A stretch of DNA of 63,672 nucleotides from Candidatus Desulfaltia sp. GTDB lineage: Bacteria > Desulfobacterota > Desulfobacteria > Desulfobacterales > ETH-SRB1. Positions 51,872 to 61,553 of the stretch are shown here, piece by piece. The stretch is taken from NCBI GenBank assembly GCA_030656555.1, contig JAUSPN010000054.1, positions 1 through 63,672 of the forward strand, read 5' to 3'. Below the pieces are notes generated by a model. The model was not told where the DNA came from, did not search any database, and saw only the letters and a program-made list of their open reading frames with translations. The position numbers and the translations under genes are program-made. Each line of letters opens with the position of its first letter. The first letter of the stretch is position 1.

Positions 51872-52204
51872 CTATTTCCTCCACCCGCCAATAAGGTGTA
51901 GATGCAGATGAAAAATAACCTGTCCGCCCCCCTTTTCCACGTTAAAAAGGAGTTTATAGCCTGATTTTGCAACGCCCTCCTTCTTTGCCATGTCCTTGCC
52001 GGCCATTATCATTTCAGATAATATCTTTTTGTCCTCTTCCTTTAAATCGTTTACGCTCCTTATGTGTTTCCTGGGTACAATTAAAAGATGAACAGGAGCC
52101 GCAGGATTAATATCTTTAAAAACCACAAGGGTATCGTTTTCATATAAGAATTTGGTCCCCATCTTGCCATTTATAATATCACAAAAAATACAGTCTTTTT
52201 CCAT
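51872..52204 (-). CDS. HIT family hydrolase (110 aa)
   Basis: Nucleotide-binding HIT domain similar to HinT: CIFCDIINGKM at the start, FKDINPAAPVHLLIVPRKH, and the histidine triad in IFHLHLHLIGG. Cleaves adenosine phosphoramidates by family analogy. I chose ATG 52204; in-frame starts upstream would translate the GGGATTA repeat into GIEGLGVMGLGV. The ribosome site AGGGG is part of the repeat. Confidence 0.94.
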   Translation of the reverse strand: MEKDCIFCDIINGKMGTKFLYENDTLVVFKDINPAAPVHLLIVPRKHIRSVNDLKEEDKKILSEMIMAGKDMAKKEGVAKSGYKLLFNVEKGGGQVIFHLHLHLIGGWRK

Positions 52205-52206
52205 AA

Positions 52207-52240
52207 CCCCTAATCCCATAACCCCTAATCCCTCAATCCC
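52207..52240 (-). repeat. GGGATTA/GGGGTTAT repeat and G-quadruplex motif upstream of HIT gene
   Basis: On the coding strand five G tracts (GGG, GGG, GGGG, GGG, GGGG) with four- or five-base loops lie directly before the HIT start codon and supply its Shine-Dalgarno. Confidence 0.7.
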
Positions 52241-52264
52241 TCTGACCTCCGACTTATGTTTCTT

Positions 52265-52316
52265 GTTCTTCATTCGACGTTGGACGTTCGATGTTCGATG
52301 TTCGATGTTCGACGTT
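52265..52316. repeat. GTTCGATGTTCGAC tandem word repeat
   Basis: About six imperfect copies of a 9-10 base unit (cgacgttgga, cgttcgatgt, tcgatgttcg) between HIT and secA. No coding role. Confidence 0.7.
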
Positions 52317-52340
52317 CATCTTTTTTCTTCTCACCCTCTT

Positions 52341-52374
52341 CCCCGACCCCTAATCCCCTAATCCCCCTTGCCCC
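52341..52374 (-). repeat. G-quadruplex motif after secA
   Basis: On the minus strand five tracts of four or five G with loops CAA, ATTA, ATTA and TC, ending eight bases beyond the secA stop at 52382. The strongest G4 motif in the window. Confidence 0.75.
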
Positions 52375-52381
52375 TTGTCTT

Positions 52382-54904
52382 CTACTTTCCGCAACACTTC
52401 TTATACTTCTTACCGCTCCCGCATGGACACGGAGAATTTCTCCCAACCTTGTTTTCCGTTCGCTTGACTGGTTTTTTTATCCCAGCATCGTCCCCGCTGG
52501 AAAACACAAGATTTTTCTCTTCCGACCTCCTTAAATTATCAATCTTTTCAGGTTCGGCTATCTGCACTCTAAACAGAACCCCAACAATCTCCTCCTTTAT
52601 CCTGGAGATCATATCCTGAAACATTTCAAATCCTTCTTTTTTATAAATAGTCAAAGGATTCTGCTGAGCATAGCCTCTAAGACCAATGCCTTCCTTCAGA
52701 TGATCCATGCTGAGGAGATGATCCTTCCACAGCTTATCTACAGTCTGCAGCATTATAATCCGTTCCAGGTTCCTGATATTTTCCGCGCCTATCTGGGCCT
52801 CCTTTTCATCATATACCTCGATGGCAGCATCAGAAATCAACTGGTCAAGCCCTTCCCGTGTCAAACCGTCTAATGTGTCCTCATCTATCATGTTCAAACG
52901 AAAATTAAACTGCTTAAATACCGCCTCATTAATCCCTTTTATATCCCATTCTTCGGGAAGAACCTTTTCATCGGCAAAAGTACCGGCAATATTTTCAGCC
53001 TGTTCACAAATCATATCAACAATAGAGCTTTTCAGGTTTTTGCCTGTCAATGCTTCGCGGCGCTGCCTGTAAATAACCTCCCTCTGCTGGTTCATTACAT
53101 CATCATACTCGATAAGCTGCTTACGGATATCAAAGTTGTGTCCTTCAACCTTTGCCTGGGCATTTTCTATTGCTTTACTTATAAGATTATGTTCAATCGG
53201 CTCACCTTCCTCCATACCTAATCTCTCCATAATCGATGTCATGCGTTCTCCGCCGAATATACGGAGAAGATCATCCTCAAGAGCAAGGTAAAAACGGGAC
53301 GATCCAGGATCGCCCTGTCTTCCGGAACGACCTCTAAGCTGATTGTCTATGCGCCTGCTCTCATGCCTTTCTGTGCCAAGGATATACAACCCGCCCAGAT
53401 CGATCACTCCTTCGCCTAATACTATATCGGTCCCTCGGCCTGCCATGCTTGTTGAAATTGTAACCGCCCCTTTTTGGCCTGCCATGGCAATAATTTCCGC
53501 TTCTTTTTCGTGGTTTTTTGCATTAAGCACAGAATGTTTAATGCCTTTATTTTTTAACTGTTTGCTGAAGTTTTCCGAAATATCTATTGAAACCGTACCT
53601 ACAAGAACAGGTTGGCCTTTTTTATGCAATTCTACTATCTCGTTCATAGCTGCTTCAAATTTTTCTTTTCTGGTCTTATAAATAACATCAGGAGAATCGA
53701 CCCTTATCATCTGTTTGTTGGTGGGAATAAGCATAACATCCAGATTATAAATCTTTTTAAATTCAGCGGCTTCGGTATCGGCCGTACCTGTCATACCCGC
53801 AAGCTTGTTATACATACGGAAATAGTTCTGGAAAGTAATTGTTGCAAGGGTCTGGTTTTCGTTTTCTATCCTGACGTTTTCTTTGGCTTCAAGCGCCTGG
53901 TGCAGCCCTTCACTGTACCGGCGTCCAGGCATAAGGCGACCTGTAAACTCATCTACTATGATTACCTCGCCATCCTTTACGATATAATCAACATCTCTCT
54001 TAAAGAGGGTGTGAGCCTTTAGCGCCTGATTAATATGATGAAGAAGCTCGATATTTTTTGGATCGTATAAATTGTCTACATTAAGAATGCTTTCAGCTTT
54101 TGCTATTCCCTGGTCGGTCATGACCGATGTTCTTGCCTTTTCGTCAATAACATAATCTTTGTCTCGCGCAAGGCCCGGTATTATCCTGTTTATCCTGTAG
54201 TATAGATCGGTCGATTTTTCAGCAGGTCCGGATATAATAAGCGGAGTTCTTGCCTCATCAATTAATATGCTGTCCACCTCATCTACTATGGCAAAGTTGA
54301 GTTCTCGCTGGACAATTGAGTCCCTCTCGAACTTCATGTTGTCCCGCAGATAGTCAAAGCCGAACTCATTGTTTGTGCCGTAGGTAATATCTGCGCTGTA
54401 AGCCTTTTTGTGCTCAACATCATTCATGCCGTGCAACAGGGAATCAACAGAAAGACCTAAAAAATTATAAATCTGCCCCATCCATTCGGTATCACGCTTC
54501 GCCAGATAATCATTTACCGTTACAACATGCACTCCTCTGCCTGAAAGAGCATTTAAATATACAGGAAGGGTGGCAGCCAGTGTTTTCCCCTCACCTGTTT
54601 TCATTTCGACGATCTTACCCTCATGCAGAACAATCCCGCCAACAAGCTGGACATCAAAATGGCGCATATTGAGAGTGCGCACTGAAGCTTCCCTGACAGT
54701 TGCAAATGCTTCGGGAAGAATATCTTCAAGGGATTCCCCGTTTTCAAGTCGCTGCTTAAACAAAACCGTCTGGCCTTTCAACCGATTATCATCCATGGCC
54801 TGCATTTCGGGTTCAAGAGCATTAATCTTATCTACAACAGGTTGCCGTTTTTTTAATTCCCGTTCGTTTTTGCTTCCAAATATTTTTGTCAAAAAATCAA
54901 ACAT
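52382..54904 (-). CDS. secA: preprotein translocase ATPase SecA (840 aa)
   Basis: Motor of the Sec pathway. Walker A in [12 protein letters not shown] (about residue 100), [19 protein letters not shown] (Walker B), the preprotein-binding and helical-scaffold domains, [35 protein letters not shown] in segments, and a C-terminal zinc SEC-C motif [13 protein letters not shown] for SecB or ribosome contact. Length is normal. Upstream gap carries a 227-bp repeat element. Confidence 0.98.
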   Translation of the reverse strand: MFDFLTKIFGSKNERELKKRQPVVDKINALEPEMQAMDDNRLKGQTVLFKQRLENGESLEDILPEAFATVREASVRTLNMRHFDVQLVGGIVLHEGKIVEMKTGEGKTLAATLPVYLNALSGRGVHVVTVNDYLAKRDTEWMGQIYNFLGLSVDSLLHGMNDVEHKKAYSADITYGTNNEFGFDYLRDNMKFERDSIVQRELNFAIVDEVDSILIDEARTPLIISGPAEKSTDLYYRINRIIPGLARDKDYVIDEKARTSVMTDQGIAKAESILNVDNLYDPKNIELLHHINQALKAHTLFKRDVDYIVKDGEVIIVDEFTGRLMPGRRYSEGLHQALEAKENVRIENENQTLATITFQNYFRMYNKLAGMTGTADTEAAEFKKIYNLDVMLIPTNKQMIRVDSPDVIYKTRKEKFEAAMNEIVELHKKGQPVLVGTVSIDISENFSKQLKNKGIKHSVLNAKNHEKEAEIIAMAGQKGAVTISTSMAGRGTDIVLGEGVIDLGGLYILGTERHESRRIDNQLRGRSGRQGDPGSSRFYLALEDDLLRIFGGERMTSIMERLGMEEGEPIEHNLISKAIENAQAKVEGHNFDIRKQLIEYDDVMNQQREVIYRQRREALTGKNLKSSIVDMICEQAENIAGTFADEKVLPEEWDIKGINEAVFKQFNFRLNMIDEDTLDGLTREGLDQLISDAAIEVYDEKEAQIGAENIRNLERIIMLQTVDKLWKDHLLSMDHLKEGIGLRGYAQQNPLTIYKKEGFEMFQDMISRIKEEIVGVLFRVQIAEPEKIDNLRRSEEKNLVFSSGDDAGIKKPVKRTENKVGRNSPCPCGSGKKYKKCCGK

Positions 54905-54932
54905 AATCTATAAAATACTCCTAATAAATACC

Positions 54933-55159
54933 GTAACCGTTCACGGGTTCAGAGGTTCAAGGTTCAAAGGTTCAGGATAAAGCTATTAATCCGCCAGAGT
55001 ACGTTGGCAGATTAACTATTTGATTTTTTTAATCTAAAGGTTAATTCCTAAAAGCTGACTAACAATCTTCGATTTGAAAATATTGGTGCATAACAGTTAG
55101 CCAGGCGCTCCAAGAAAAATAACCCTGAACCTCTGAACCGTGAACCTGTGAACGGTTAC
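54933..55159. repeat. 227-bp element with GTAACCGTTCAC inverted ends
   Basis: The 12-base end GTAACCGTTCAC (54933-54944) is perfectly inverted at 55148-55159, and the adjoining GGTTCAGAGGTTCA is matched by TGAACCTCTGAACC near the other end. The interior has no gene. Same ends as the 79-bp element at 28444. Confidence 0.75.
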
Positions 55160-55317
55160 TAAATACCTGATGAATTCGTTTTTTTACGAATTTATCAATT
55201 ATAATAAGATGAACTCCACAAAATGTCCATGAAGAATTTAACTTGCTGTTTTTTAAACAGGGAATTACAGCGAGGCGGTTAAAGACAAAAGAAAGAAAGG
55301 AACTAAATAATATATAG

Positions 55318-55380
55318 AGAATTGTTAATGTTGAATATTGAATTGAAAATGGTTTTTCCTTCATTCAAAATTAAAAATTA
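55318..55380 (+). repeat. AT-rich dispersed repeat, third copy
   Basis: Shares gaattgttaatgttgaat, ttgaattgaaaat, ttcattcaaaattaaaaatta with 51785-51858 and 36619-36702, in the same order but more diverged. Confidence 0.6.
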
Positions 55381-55429
55381 TACTCTAATCTTGGCGTGTT
55401 AGTCTCTTTGTAGCTGAACTATAAGGTCT

Positions 55430-56356
55430 CTAATTGAGTATGTATTTTTCAGGATTAACCGGAATTCCGTTAAGATGAACCTCATAATGGACATGAGGGC
55501 CTGTGGATCTGCCTGTATTACCAACAAGCGCAATGGTGTCTCCTCGCTTCACAGACTCGCCACCTTTTTTTAACATCTTCTGAAGATGCGCATAAAGGGA
55601 AACTATTCCATGGCCATGATCAATAATAATTACTTTGCCAAGCAAGCCTTTTATGCCTGCAAATGTTATAACCCCATCGGCAGTGGCAATTAAAGGCGCA
55701 CCCATCCGGGTAGCAATATCCAACCCTTTGTGAAATTCGCGCAAGCCGGTAAACGGAGATACGCGGTATCCGAATCTTGATGATATCCACCCGCTTGCCG
55801 GGCGTACAGCAGGTGTTGAAGCAAGAAGGTTTCGTTGATCTTCAAGATGTTTTAACAGCGACTCAAACCCTTGCTTTTGATTTGTTGATGCAAAATCAAG
55901 CTGCCTGGTCTGCTCATGCATTTCACGAACCAGGCTGTTGTGCTTATCAGTAAGCGGAACCTGTGTGTCAAGATCATCAGGCATTGAACCGCCAACACCA
56001 AAAAGGTTGTCCTGATCAGCAGGTTTTTCAACATTGGCAACAATCCTCAGCCGTTTTTCAAAACTGTTTAGATCAACCAGTTTTGACTTTAAGGAATTGA
56101 TCTCATCTGCAAAATTTTTTATCTGCTTGCGCTGGCTGATTATTATATCAGACTGGCTGGAAACATCACCCTCTACATTTCTGATACTTGATAATTTCAG
56201 CTTAACATTATAATAGTCATACATTACAAGGCCAAAGAATATAATGATAGCTGCAATAAAAAGGCCTGAAACACGTAAAAATGTTCTGGAAACAGTTGCC
56301 TGTTTTGTTGGAGAGCCTGAAGCGCTTAACATAAAAAATGTTATTTTTCGCTGCAT
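55430..56356 (-). CDS. M23 family (LytM/NlpD-type) peptidase (308 aa)
   Basis: Envelope endopeptidase or amidase activator. N-terminal membrane anchor (about residues 25-45), a coiled coil (50-110, IISQRKQIKNFADEINSLKSKL), then the LytM domain: SSRFGYRVSPFTGLREFHKGLDIA with the zinc His and Asp, GHGIVSLYAHLQ and GRSTGPHVHYEVHLNG with the second His pair. The zinc residues look complete, suggesting real peptidase activity. Upstream of secA in the same direction, a frequent pairing. Confidence 0.94.
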   Translation of the reverse strand: MQRKITFFMLSASGSPTKQATVSRTFLRVSGLFIAAIIIFFGLVMYDYYNVKLKLSSIRNVEGDVSSQSDIIISQRKQIKNFADEINSLKSKLVDLNSFEKRLRIVANVEKPADQDNLFGVGGSMPDDLDTQVPLTDKHNSLVREMHEQTRQLDFASTNQKQGFESLLKHLEDQRNLLASTPAVRPASGWISSRFGYRVSPFTGLREFHKGLDIATRMGAPLIATADGVITFAGIKGLLGKVIIIDHGHGIVSLYAHLQKMLKKGGESVKRGDTIALVGNTGRSTGPHVHYEVHLNGIPVNPEKYILN

Positions 56357-56734
56357 AATTTTAGACCTTTGAGAGTTTCAAAAATGTTCAATTTTGCCTG
56401 CCTGTACATTACACACAAACAATGGATACTAAAATTTTTAATTTTATTTCAATATCATATAATTTACAGCCCTGTCAAGCCAGTAATGCCCGAGTGTTAA
56501 CACCCAATAAATAAAAATAATTCTTGACAGTTTAATAATAAAAAGATAGCGATTTTATACAAAATTCATACAAAAATAAAATTTCATCATGCTTCCCCAA
56601 AAACCCTTCCAATCATTTTCCAGGTTCTCAGCTTTAACATTTGGCGAGTTAATATGTCTATTAGCTAACAATTATTAATCCCTGCTTAACAGAAAGCAGG
56701 CCGTAAAGAAATATATTACTGACGGAGGGAAAAA
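56357..56734. other. 378-base gap upstream of dctP
   Basis: No gene seen. It separates the divergent M23 peptidase and dctP. TTGACA at 56524-56529 is a possible -35 but no good -10 follows at 16-18 bases; the dctP ATG has GGAGG nine bases upstream (gacggaggg). Confidence 0.5.
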
Positions 56735-57769
56735 ATGAAAAAAAAATTGTTTATAGCCATTTCAATTGTATCTTTTTTAACTGCTTCCTTTGTTTGTGCC
56801 AATGTTGTTTATGCACAGGCAAAAACCGTAAATCTTAACTACAGCATTTTCTTCCCTCCTTCTCACGGCCAGTGTAAGGCCGGCGTGTCATGGGCAAATG
56901 AAGTGGAAAAGCGCACTAACGGAAGGGTGAAAATTAATGTATATCCAGGAGGCACCTTGACAAAGGCAAACCAGTGTTATGACGGGGTTGTAAAGGGAAT
57001 ATCGGATATTGGAATGTCCTGTTTTGCCTATACCAGAGGCCGTTTTCCTTTAATGGAGGCTGTTGATCTGCCTAATGGCTATCCAAATGGTCAGGTGGCA
57101 ACCCATGTGGCCACTGAATTTTATAACCGGATGAAGCCGGAAGAGCTCAGCGATGTCAAGGTGCTTTATATTCATGCCCACGGCCCCGGCCTTCTTCACA
57201 CAAAAAAACCTGTCAAAAAAATGGAAGACATAAAGGGGATGAGGATACGGTCTACCGGCCTGAGCGCAAAGGTTGTGGAGGCTCTTGGAGGTGTGCCGGT
57301 GGCAATGCCTCAGCCCGCAACTTACGAAGCTCTTCAAAAAGGCGTGGTTGAAGGCACCTTTGCTCCCATAGAAACCCTTAAGGGGTGGAAACAGGGAGAA
57401 GTTATCAAATACACTACGGAATGCACCGGAGTTGGATACACTACAGCCATGTTTGTGGTTATGAATCTCGAAAAATGGAACAGCCTGTCGAAAGATATTC
57501 AAAAAACAATTGAAGAGATAAGCAAAGAATGGGTTGATGTTCATGGAAAAGTCTGGGATAAGGGGGATGCTGAAGGACATGATTTCACGCTGAGCCTTGG
57601 TAATGAGATTATTCCGCTTTCTGAGAAAGAAAACAGCAGGTGGGTCGATGCCGTAAAACCGATTATTGATGATTACATAAAAACAGCCAAAGAAAAGAAC
57701 CTCCCCGGAGACAAAGCAATGGCGGAAGTAAAAAAATTGATTACAGAATACAGCAAAATATATAAGTAA
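56735..57769 (+). CDS. dctP: TRAP transporter solute-binding protein DctP (344 aa)
   Basis: Periplasmic receptor of a Na+-driven TRAP transporter. Signal peptide (1-30, ending VVYAQA), the DctP fold with [80 protein letters not shown], split into its strands; the Arg of KGMRIRS binds substrate carboxylates. The ligand is unknown; organic acids such as C4-dicarboxylates are common. First gene of dctPQM. Confidence 0.95.
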   Translation: MKKKLFIAISIVSFLTASFVCANVVYAQAKTVNLNYSIFFPPSHGQCKAGVSWANEVEKRTNGRVKINVYPGGTLTKANQCYDGVVKGISDIGMSCFAYTRGRFPLMEAVDLPNGYPNGQVATHVATEFYNRMKPEELSDVKVLYIHAHGPGLLHTKKPVKKMEDIKGMRIRSTGLSAKVVEALGGVPVAMPQPATYEALQKGVVEGTFAPIETLKGWKQGEVIKYTTECTGVGYTTAMFVVMNLEKWNSLSKDIQKTIEEISKEWVDVHGKVWDKGDAEGHDFTLSLGNEIIPLSEKENSRWVDAVKPIIDDYIKTAKEKNLPGDKAMAEVKKLITEYSKIYK

Positions 57770-57782
57770 GGGTTCATTCAAG

Positions 57783-57846
57783 GGTTCACGGTTCAAGGGT
57801 TAACCAACCGTGAACCGTGAACCTCTGAACCCTGAACCTCTGAACC
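57783..57846. repeat. GTTCACGG repeat forming a hairpin between dctP and dctQ
   Basis: GGTTCACGGTT (57783-57793) pairs perfectly with AACCGTGAACC (57806-57816), with further repeats (cctctgaaccctgaacctctgaacc) to 57846. It fills the gap and leaves dctQ without a recognisable Shine-Dalgarno. Confidence 0.75.
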
Positions 57847-57855
57847 TAATGTCTT

Positions 57856-58341
57856 ATGTTTCGTTTTGAAAAATTAATAATTTTACTGGCAAACAGATTT
57901 AACTGGATTGCAGCCGGAGCCATTGTGGCCATGATGCTGCTGACATCTGCAGATGTTGTTCTTCGTCTTTTTCGTCATCCTGTCCCCGGGACATATGAAA
58001 TGGTCGGACTCTTTGGAACTGTCGTTATATCCTTTTCACTGGCCTATACCTCAGTTGAAAGAGGACATATTGCTGTTGAGTTTCTTTTTCAAAAACTCCC
58101 TAAAAAAGTCAGGTTTTTAATCAACGCTATCAACGACTTCCTCTGCCTCTTCCTTTTCGGGCTTTTAACCTGGCAAACCATTTTGATGGCTTCTAATCTT
58201 AAGCAAAGCGGCGAAGTGTCTATGACTCTACAACTGCCCATATATCCTTTTGTTTTTGGAATATCCATAGGCTGCGGGCTTCTTTCCCTGACGTTGTTAA
58301 AGGATTTTTTAAAATCTGTAATCAAGGTGGTAGCAGAATGA
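57856..58341 (+). CDS. dctQ: TRAP transporter small permease DctQ (161 aa)
   Basis: Four membrane helices (residues about 15-35, 50-70, 88-108, 128-150) and the family's ADVVLRLFRHPVPGTYEMVG segment after the first. Small permease subunit that joins DctM. ATG 57856 chosen as the first in-frame start; a repeat lies just upstream. Overlaps dctM by ATGA. Confidence 0.92.
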   Translation: MFRFEKLIILLANRFNWIAAGAIVAMMLLTSADVVLRLFRHPVPGTYEMVGLFGTVVISFSLAYTSVERGHIAVEFLFQKLPKKVRFLINAINDFLCLFLFGLLTWQTILMASNLKQSGEVSMTLQLPIYPFVFGISIGCGLLSLTLLKDFLKSVIKVVAE

Positions 58342-59639
58342 GTCCATCTGCTATAGGTCTCATCGGTATTGGCGCCCTTTTTCTACTAATATTTTCAAAA
58401 ATGCCTGTCGGCTTTCTCATGGCCATAATAGGTTTTTTGGGCTTTGGTTGTTTAGTATCCTTTGATGCATCGCTAAATTTAATTGCCAAAGATATTTTTT
58501 CCATTTTCGGGTCTTACAACCTGACCGTCATCCCCTTATTTGTTCTAATGGGACAAATCTCGTTCCATGCAGGTATAAGCTCCAGGCTCTTTGACACGGC
58601 AAATAAGTTTATCGGTCACCTGCCCGGAGGACTGGCTATCGCTACAATATTGGCATGCGCCTGTTTTGCCGCAATTTGCGGTTCTACCAATGCTACAGCG
58701 GCCACTATGGCGGCTGCTACCCTTCCGGAAATGAAAAGATACAACTATAAGCCGATTCTGGCAACCGGAGTGGTTGCGGCCGGTGGAAGCCTTGGCATCC
58801 TTATCCCGCCAAGCGTTATCTTTATCATATATGGGATTATGACCGAACAATCCATCGGCAAGCTTTTTATAGCCGGTTTAATACCTGGCCTGATTTTGAG
58901 CCTTCTGTTTATGATTTCTGTTGTTATATGGGTACGCATCAAACCGGATCTGGCGCCAAAAAATCCAAAAACAGGGTTTAAGGAGAAAATAGCATCCCTT
59001 TCAGGGCTGGTTGAAACCCTTCTATTATTTCTTCTGGTAATGGGAGGACTTTTTGCGGGATTCTTTACGCCAACAGAAGCAGGAGCCATCGGGGCTTTCG
59101 GCACTTTAGTTCTCGCCGTTGCAAGACGCAACTTAACTTTGCAGGGTTTTGTTACCTCACTTTTCGAAACAACGAGAATCACCTGTATGATTCTCGTCAT
59201 TGTTGCAGGCGCCACAATTTTTGGACATTTCATGGCGATAACGAGAATTCCTTTTGATATCGCAAACCATATATCAGAAATCCAATTGCCGCCCTATGCG
59301 ATAATGTTTTTAATTATACTGGTATTCCTGATAGGAGGGTGTTTTATCGATGCCCTTGCATTGATAATGCTGACTGTTCCCATCTTCTATCCGGTGGTGA
59401 TTAATCTTGGTTATGATCCTTTATGGTTTGGCGTGATAATTGTTATGGTAACACAAATCGGTGTAATAACTCCTCCGGTAGGAGTCAACGTCTATGTAGT
59501 CAGCGGAGTGGCAAGAGACGTGCCGCTTCATGTTATATTCAAGGGGATTGTCCCGTTTCTTATTGCATTAATTGCAGGCACACTTCTTTTGATTCCTTTC
59601 CCACAAATTGCAACATTTCTTCCATCCTTGATGAAATAA
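58338..59639 (+). CDS. dctM: TRAP transporter large permease DctM (433 aa)
   Basis: About twelve membrane segments of the elevator-type permease. Seen: FSKMPVGFLMAIIG, the AAICGSTNATAATMAAATLPEM Na+-binding loop, GGSLGILIPPSVIFIIYG, FAGFFTPTEAGAIGAFG, and the second half IGGCFIDALALIMLTVPIFYPVV with VTQIGVITPPVGVNVYVV. Standard length. The second scaffold repeat confirms completeness. Confidence 0.96.
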   Translation: MSPSAIGLIGIGALFLLIFSKMPVGFLMAIIGFLGFGCLVSFDASLNLIAKDIFSIFGSYNLTVIPLFVLMGQISFHAGISSRLFDTANKFIGHLPGGLAIATILACACFAAICGSTNATAATMAAATLPEMKRYNYKPILATGVVAAGGSLGILIPPSVIFIIYGIMTEQSIGKLFIAGLIPGLILSLLFMISVVIWVRIKPDLAPKNPKTGFKEKIASLSGLVETLLLFLLVMGGLFAGFFTPTEAGAIGAFGTLVLAVARRNLTLQGFVTSLFETTRITCMILVIVAGATIFGHFMAITRIPFDIANHISEIQLPPYAIMFLIILVFLIGGCFIDALALIMLTVPIFYPVVINLGYDPLWFGVIIVMVTQIGVITPPVGVNVYVVSGVARDVPLHVIFKGIVPFLIALIAGTLLLIPFPQIATFLPSLMK

Positions 59640-59682
59640 GGAGTGTCAAATTTAACTATAGATGGGACTTTTTACGACGCCA

Positions 59683-60138
59683 TCAATATTTCATATAGTG
59701 AAACGGCTCAACAGCCGACATTTCCTCTTCATTTAAAATTTCAAAACCGGCTTCTTCAAGTATCTCCTTAGCCCTTTCAAGCTCATGGATATCAAGTATA
59801 ATTATAGCTTTTTTCCAGCTTTCCACCACAAAACCGTAAGAATTTTCAATGTTAATATTTTTATCTGCAAGCAATTGAACCAGTTTGTCAAAACTTCCAG
59901 GTTTATCGTCGACGGGGACAGCAATAATGTCTTTTAAACTGACGGAAAAGCCATCCATCTCCAACGCTTTTTGTGCCTGCTTGGGATGATCGACTATAGC
60001 ATTAATAACCCCGGATTCACCATGAGAGGAAATCGTAATTGAGCGGATATTGATCTTTTCCCTGGCAAGAATTTTTGTAACTCTGGACAGACTGCCTGGT
60101 TTGTTTTCCACCAATACCGAAAGTTGGCAAGCTTTCAT
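59683..60138 (-). CDS. tandem ACT-domain protein (151 aa)
   Basis: Two ACT domains: residues about 1-68 (LSVLVENKPGSLSRVTKILAREKINIRSI) and 69-140 (AVPVDDKPGSFDKLVQLLADKNINIENS). Resembles proteins that follow phenylacetate-CoA ligase or branched-chain genes in Deltaproteobacteria and probably bind an amino acid. No enzyme domain is attached. Gene convergent with dctM; argC is 107 bases upstream. Confidence 0.9.
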   Translation of the reverse strand: MKACQLSVLVENKPGSLSRVTKILAREKINIRSITISSHGESGVINAIVDHPKQAQKALEMDGFSVSLKDIIAVPVDDKPGSFDKLVQLLADKNINIENSYGFVVESWKKAIIILDIHELERAKEILEEAGFEILNEEEMSAVEPFHYMKY

Positions 60139-60245
60139 ATTATGCGCTCCTTTTTAGCTTAATGTTGATTACAGCGTGTTCGCTCAATTCGTGCTCGTGG
60201 TAAAAATATTGCGGCAGGCGCCTCCGAACCGTCAATTTTGCGTTT

Positions 60246-61283
60246 CTAAACAGGAAAAGGAACCTTGTTTAGCCCCCTGGTTTCATCCAGACCAAGCATG
60301 ATATTCATGTTTTGAACAGCCTGGCCCGCAGCCCCCTTCACAAGGTTATCTATCGCAGAAATTATTATCAGCCGGTTGTTTGGCTCATCTATTTTAAAAC
60401 CGATATCGCAGTAATTGGTCCCCCTCACATGCAAGGTGTCAGGAACCCGGTTTTCAGAGCATATGCGGATAAAAGGATGTCCTGCATAAAAAGAGGAAAG
60501 GCAGTTATGTATTTCTTCATCGCTGATTTTTTTCTCAAGATTTACATATGTCGTTGTAAGCATGCCACGCGTCATTGGAACAAGGTGCGGCACAAATGTT
60601 ATTTTCACCGGCTTTTTTGCTTCTGTGCTCAGAATTTCTTCCATTTCAGGACAATGCCTGTGCTGGGCGACCTTGTACGCCTTGAATGATTCATTTACCT
60701 CACAAAAATGGGTGGTCAGTGAAAGCGATCGCCCTGCACCGCTGACTCCTGACTTTGAATCTGCAATAATTGTATTGAGATCCAGAAAATCTCCTTTAAG
60801 CAAAGGAATAAGCGGCAAAAGAACGCTGGTTGGATAACATCCAGGATTGCCGATCAAAGCGGCATTTTTTATTTTATCAAAATAAATTTCACAGAGGCCG
60901 TAAACCGCTTCTTTGAGCAGTTCTTTTGCAGTATGCGGCTGATAATATTCTTCATACATCAAAACATCCTTGAACCTGAAATCAGCGGAAAGATCTATGA
61001 CCTTTTTGCCGCGCCTGATTAAGCCGGGAATAATTTCCATGGGAATACTGTGCGGCAGAGCAATATATATTATATCCACCTTGTCGCAAAAACTGTCCTC
61101 ATTAAATTCTTCGCAAGCCAGGTTTACAACACCTGCCATCGACGGATAGATGCTGTCATATTTCATCCCCACATACTTGCGGGATGTGAGAGCTGTCAGT
61201 TGAACATCCGGATGGCCGGAAAGTATCCTGACAAGCTCCGCACCCGCATATCCTGTTGCGCCAATTATGCCGACCCTGATCAT
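60246..61283 (-). CDS. argC: N-acetyl-gamma-glutamyl-phosphate reductase (345 aa)
   Basis: Third step of arginine synthesis, NADPH-dependent. VGIIGATGYAGAELVRIL (Rossmann), IALPHSIPMEIIPGLI, the active-site GNPGCYPTSVLLPL with catalytic Cys, HRHCPEMEEIL with the catalytic His, and VPHLVPMTRGML. Long (type 1) form. Monocistronic here. Confidence 0.97.
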   Translation of the reverse strand: MIRVGIIGATGYAGAELVRILSGHPDVQLTALTSRKYVGMKYDSIYPSMAGVVNLACEEFNEDSFCDKVDIIYIALPHSIPMEIIPGLIRRGKKVIDLSADFRFKDVLMYEEYYQPHTAKELLKEAVYGLCEIYFDKIKNAALIGNPGCYPTSVLLPLIPLLKGDFLDLNTIIADSKSGVSGAGRSLSLTTHFCEVNESFKAYKVAQHRHCPEMEEILSTEAKKPVKITFVPHLVPMTRGMLTTTYVNLEKKISDEEIHNCLSSFYAGHPFIRICSENRVPDTLHVRGTNYCDIGFKIDEPNNRLIIISAIDNLVKGAAGQAVQNMNIMLGLDETRGLNKVPFPV

Positions 61284-61553
61284 ATATCCTCCTGTTTAAA
61301 ATATAAAATCAGTTTATCAAAGGCATCAGGCTTTATCAAGGATATTTGCGTAAAAAATTTGCTTGGAATCAAATACAGGTCGTGTTAAGTAAAGCGTGTT
61401 AAATGTTAAGTTCTAAGTGCTAACTAATTGATAAAACAAATAATTAGTTTAACCTGACACCTTATAAGCTCGACTTTTTACAAGTTCGTTGTTAAAATAC
61501 AGCAATGCCAATAAAAAGGGTGTGAAACTTGAGTAATAAAGGATAAAAACAGC

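Larger units (their letters stand above)
54905..55429. other. 525-base gap before secA, filled by repeats
   Basis: No credible gene. Contents: a 227-bp element with inverted ends (54933-55159), an AT-rich repeat (55318-55380), and otherwise unremarkable AT-rich DNA. The secA promoter should lie here but I could not pick one. Confidence 0.6.

Noticed and set aside
52265-52374. Possible CRISPR array from the short tandem repeats near HIT
   Set aside because: Units are 8-10 bases with no spacers, and no cas genes are present.
55059-55364. Open frame of 101 codons on the minus strand before secA
   Set aside because: It runs through two dispersed repeats, has no ribosome site and no protein-like composition.
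56524-56552. Sigma-70 promoter for dctP from TTGACA at 56524
   Set aside because: No acceptable -10 hexamer at 16-18 bases (TAGCGA at best).
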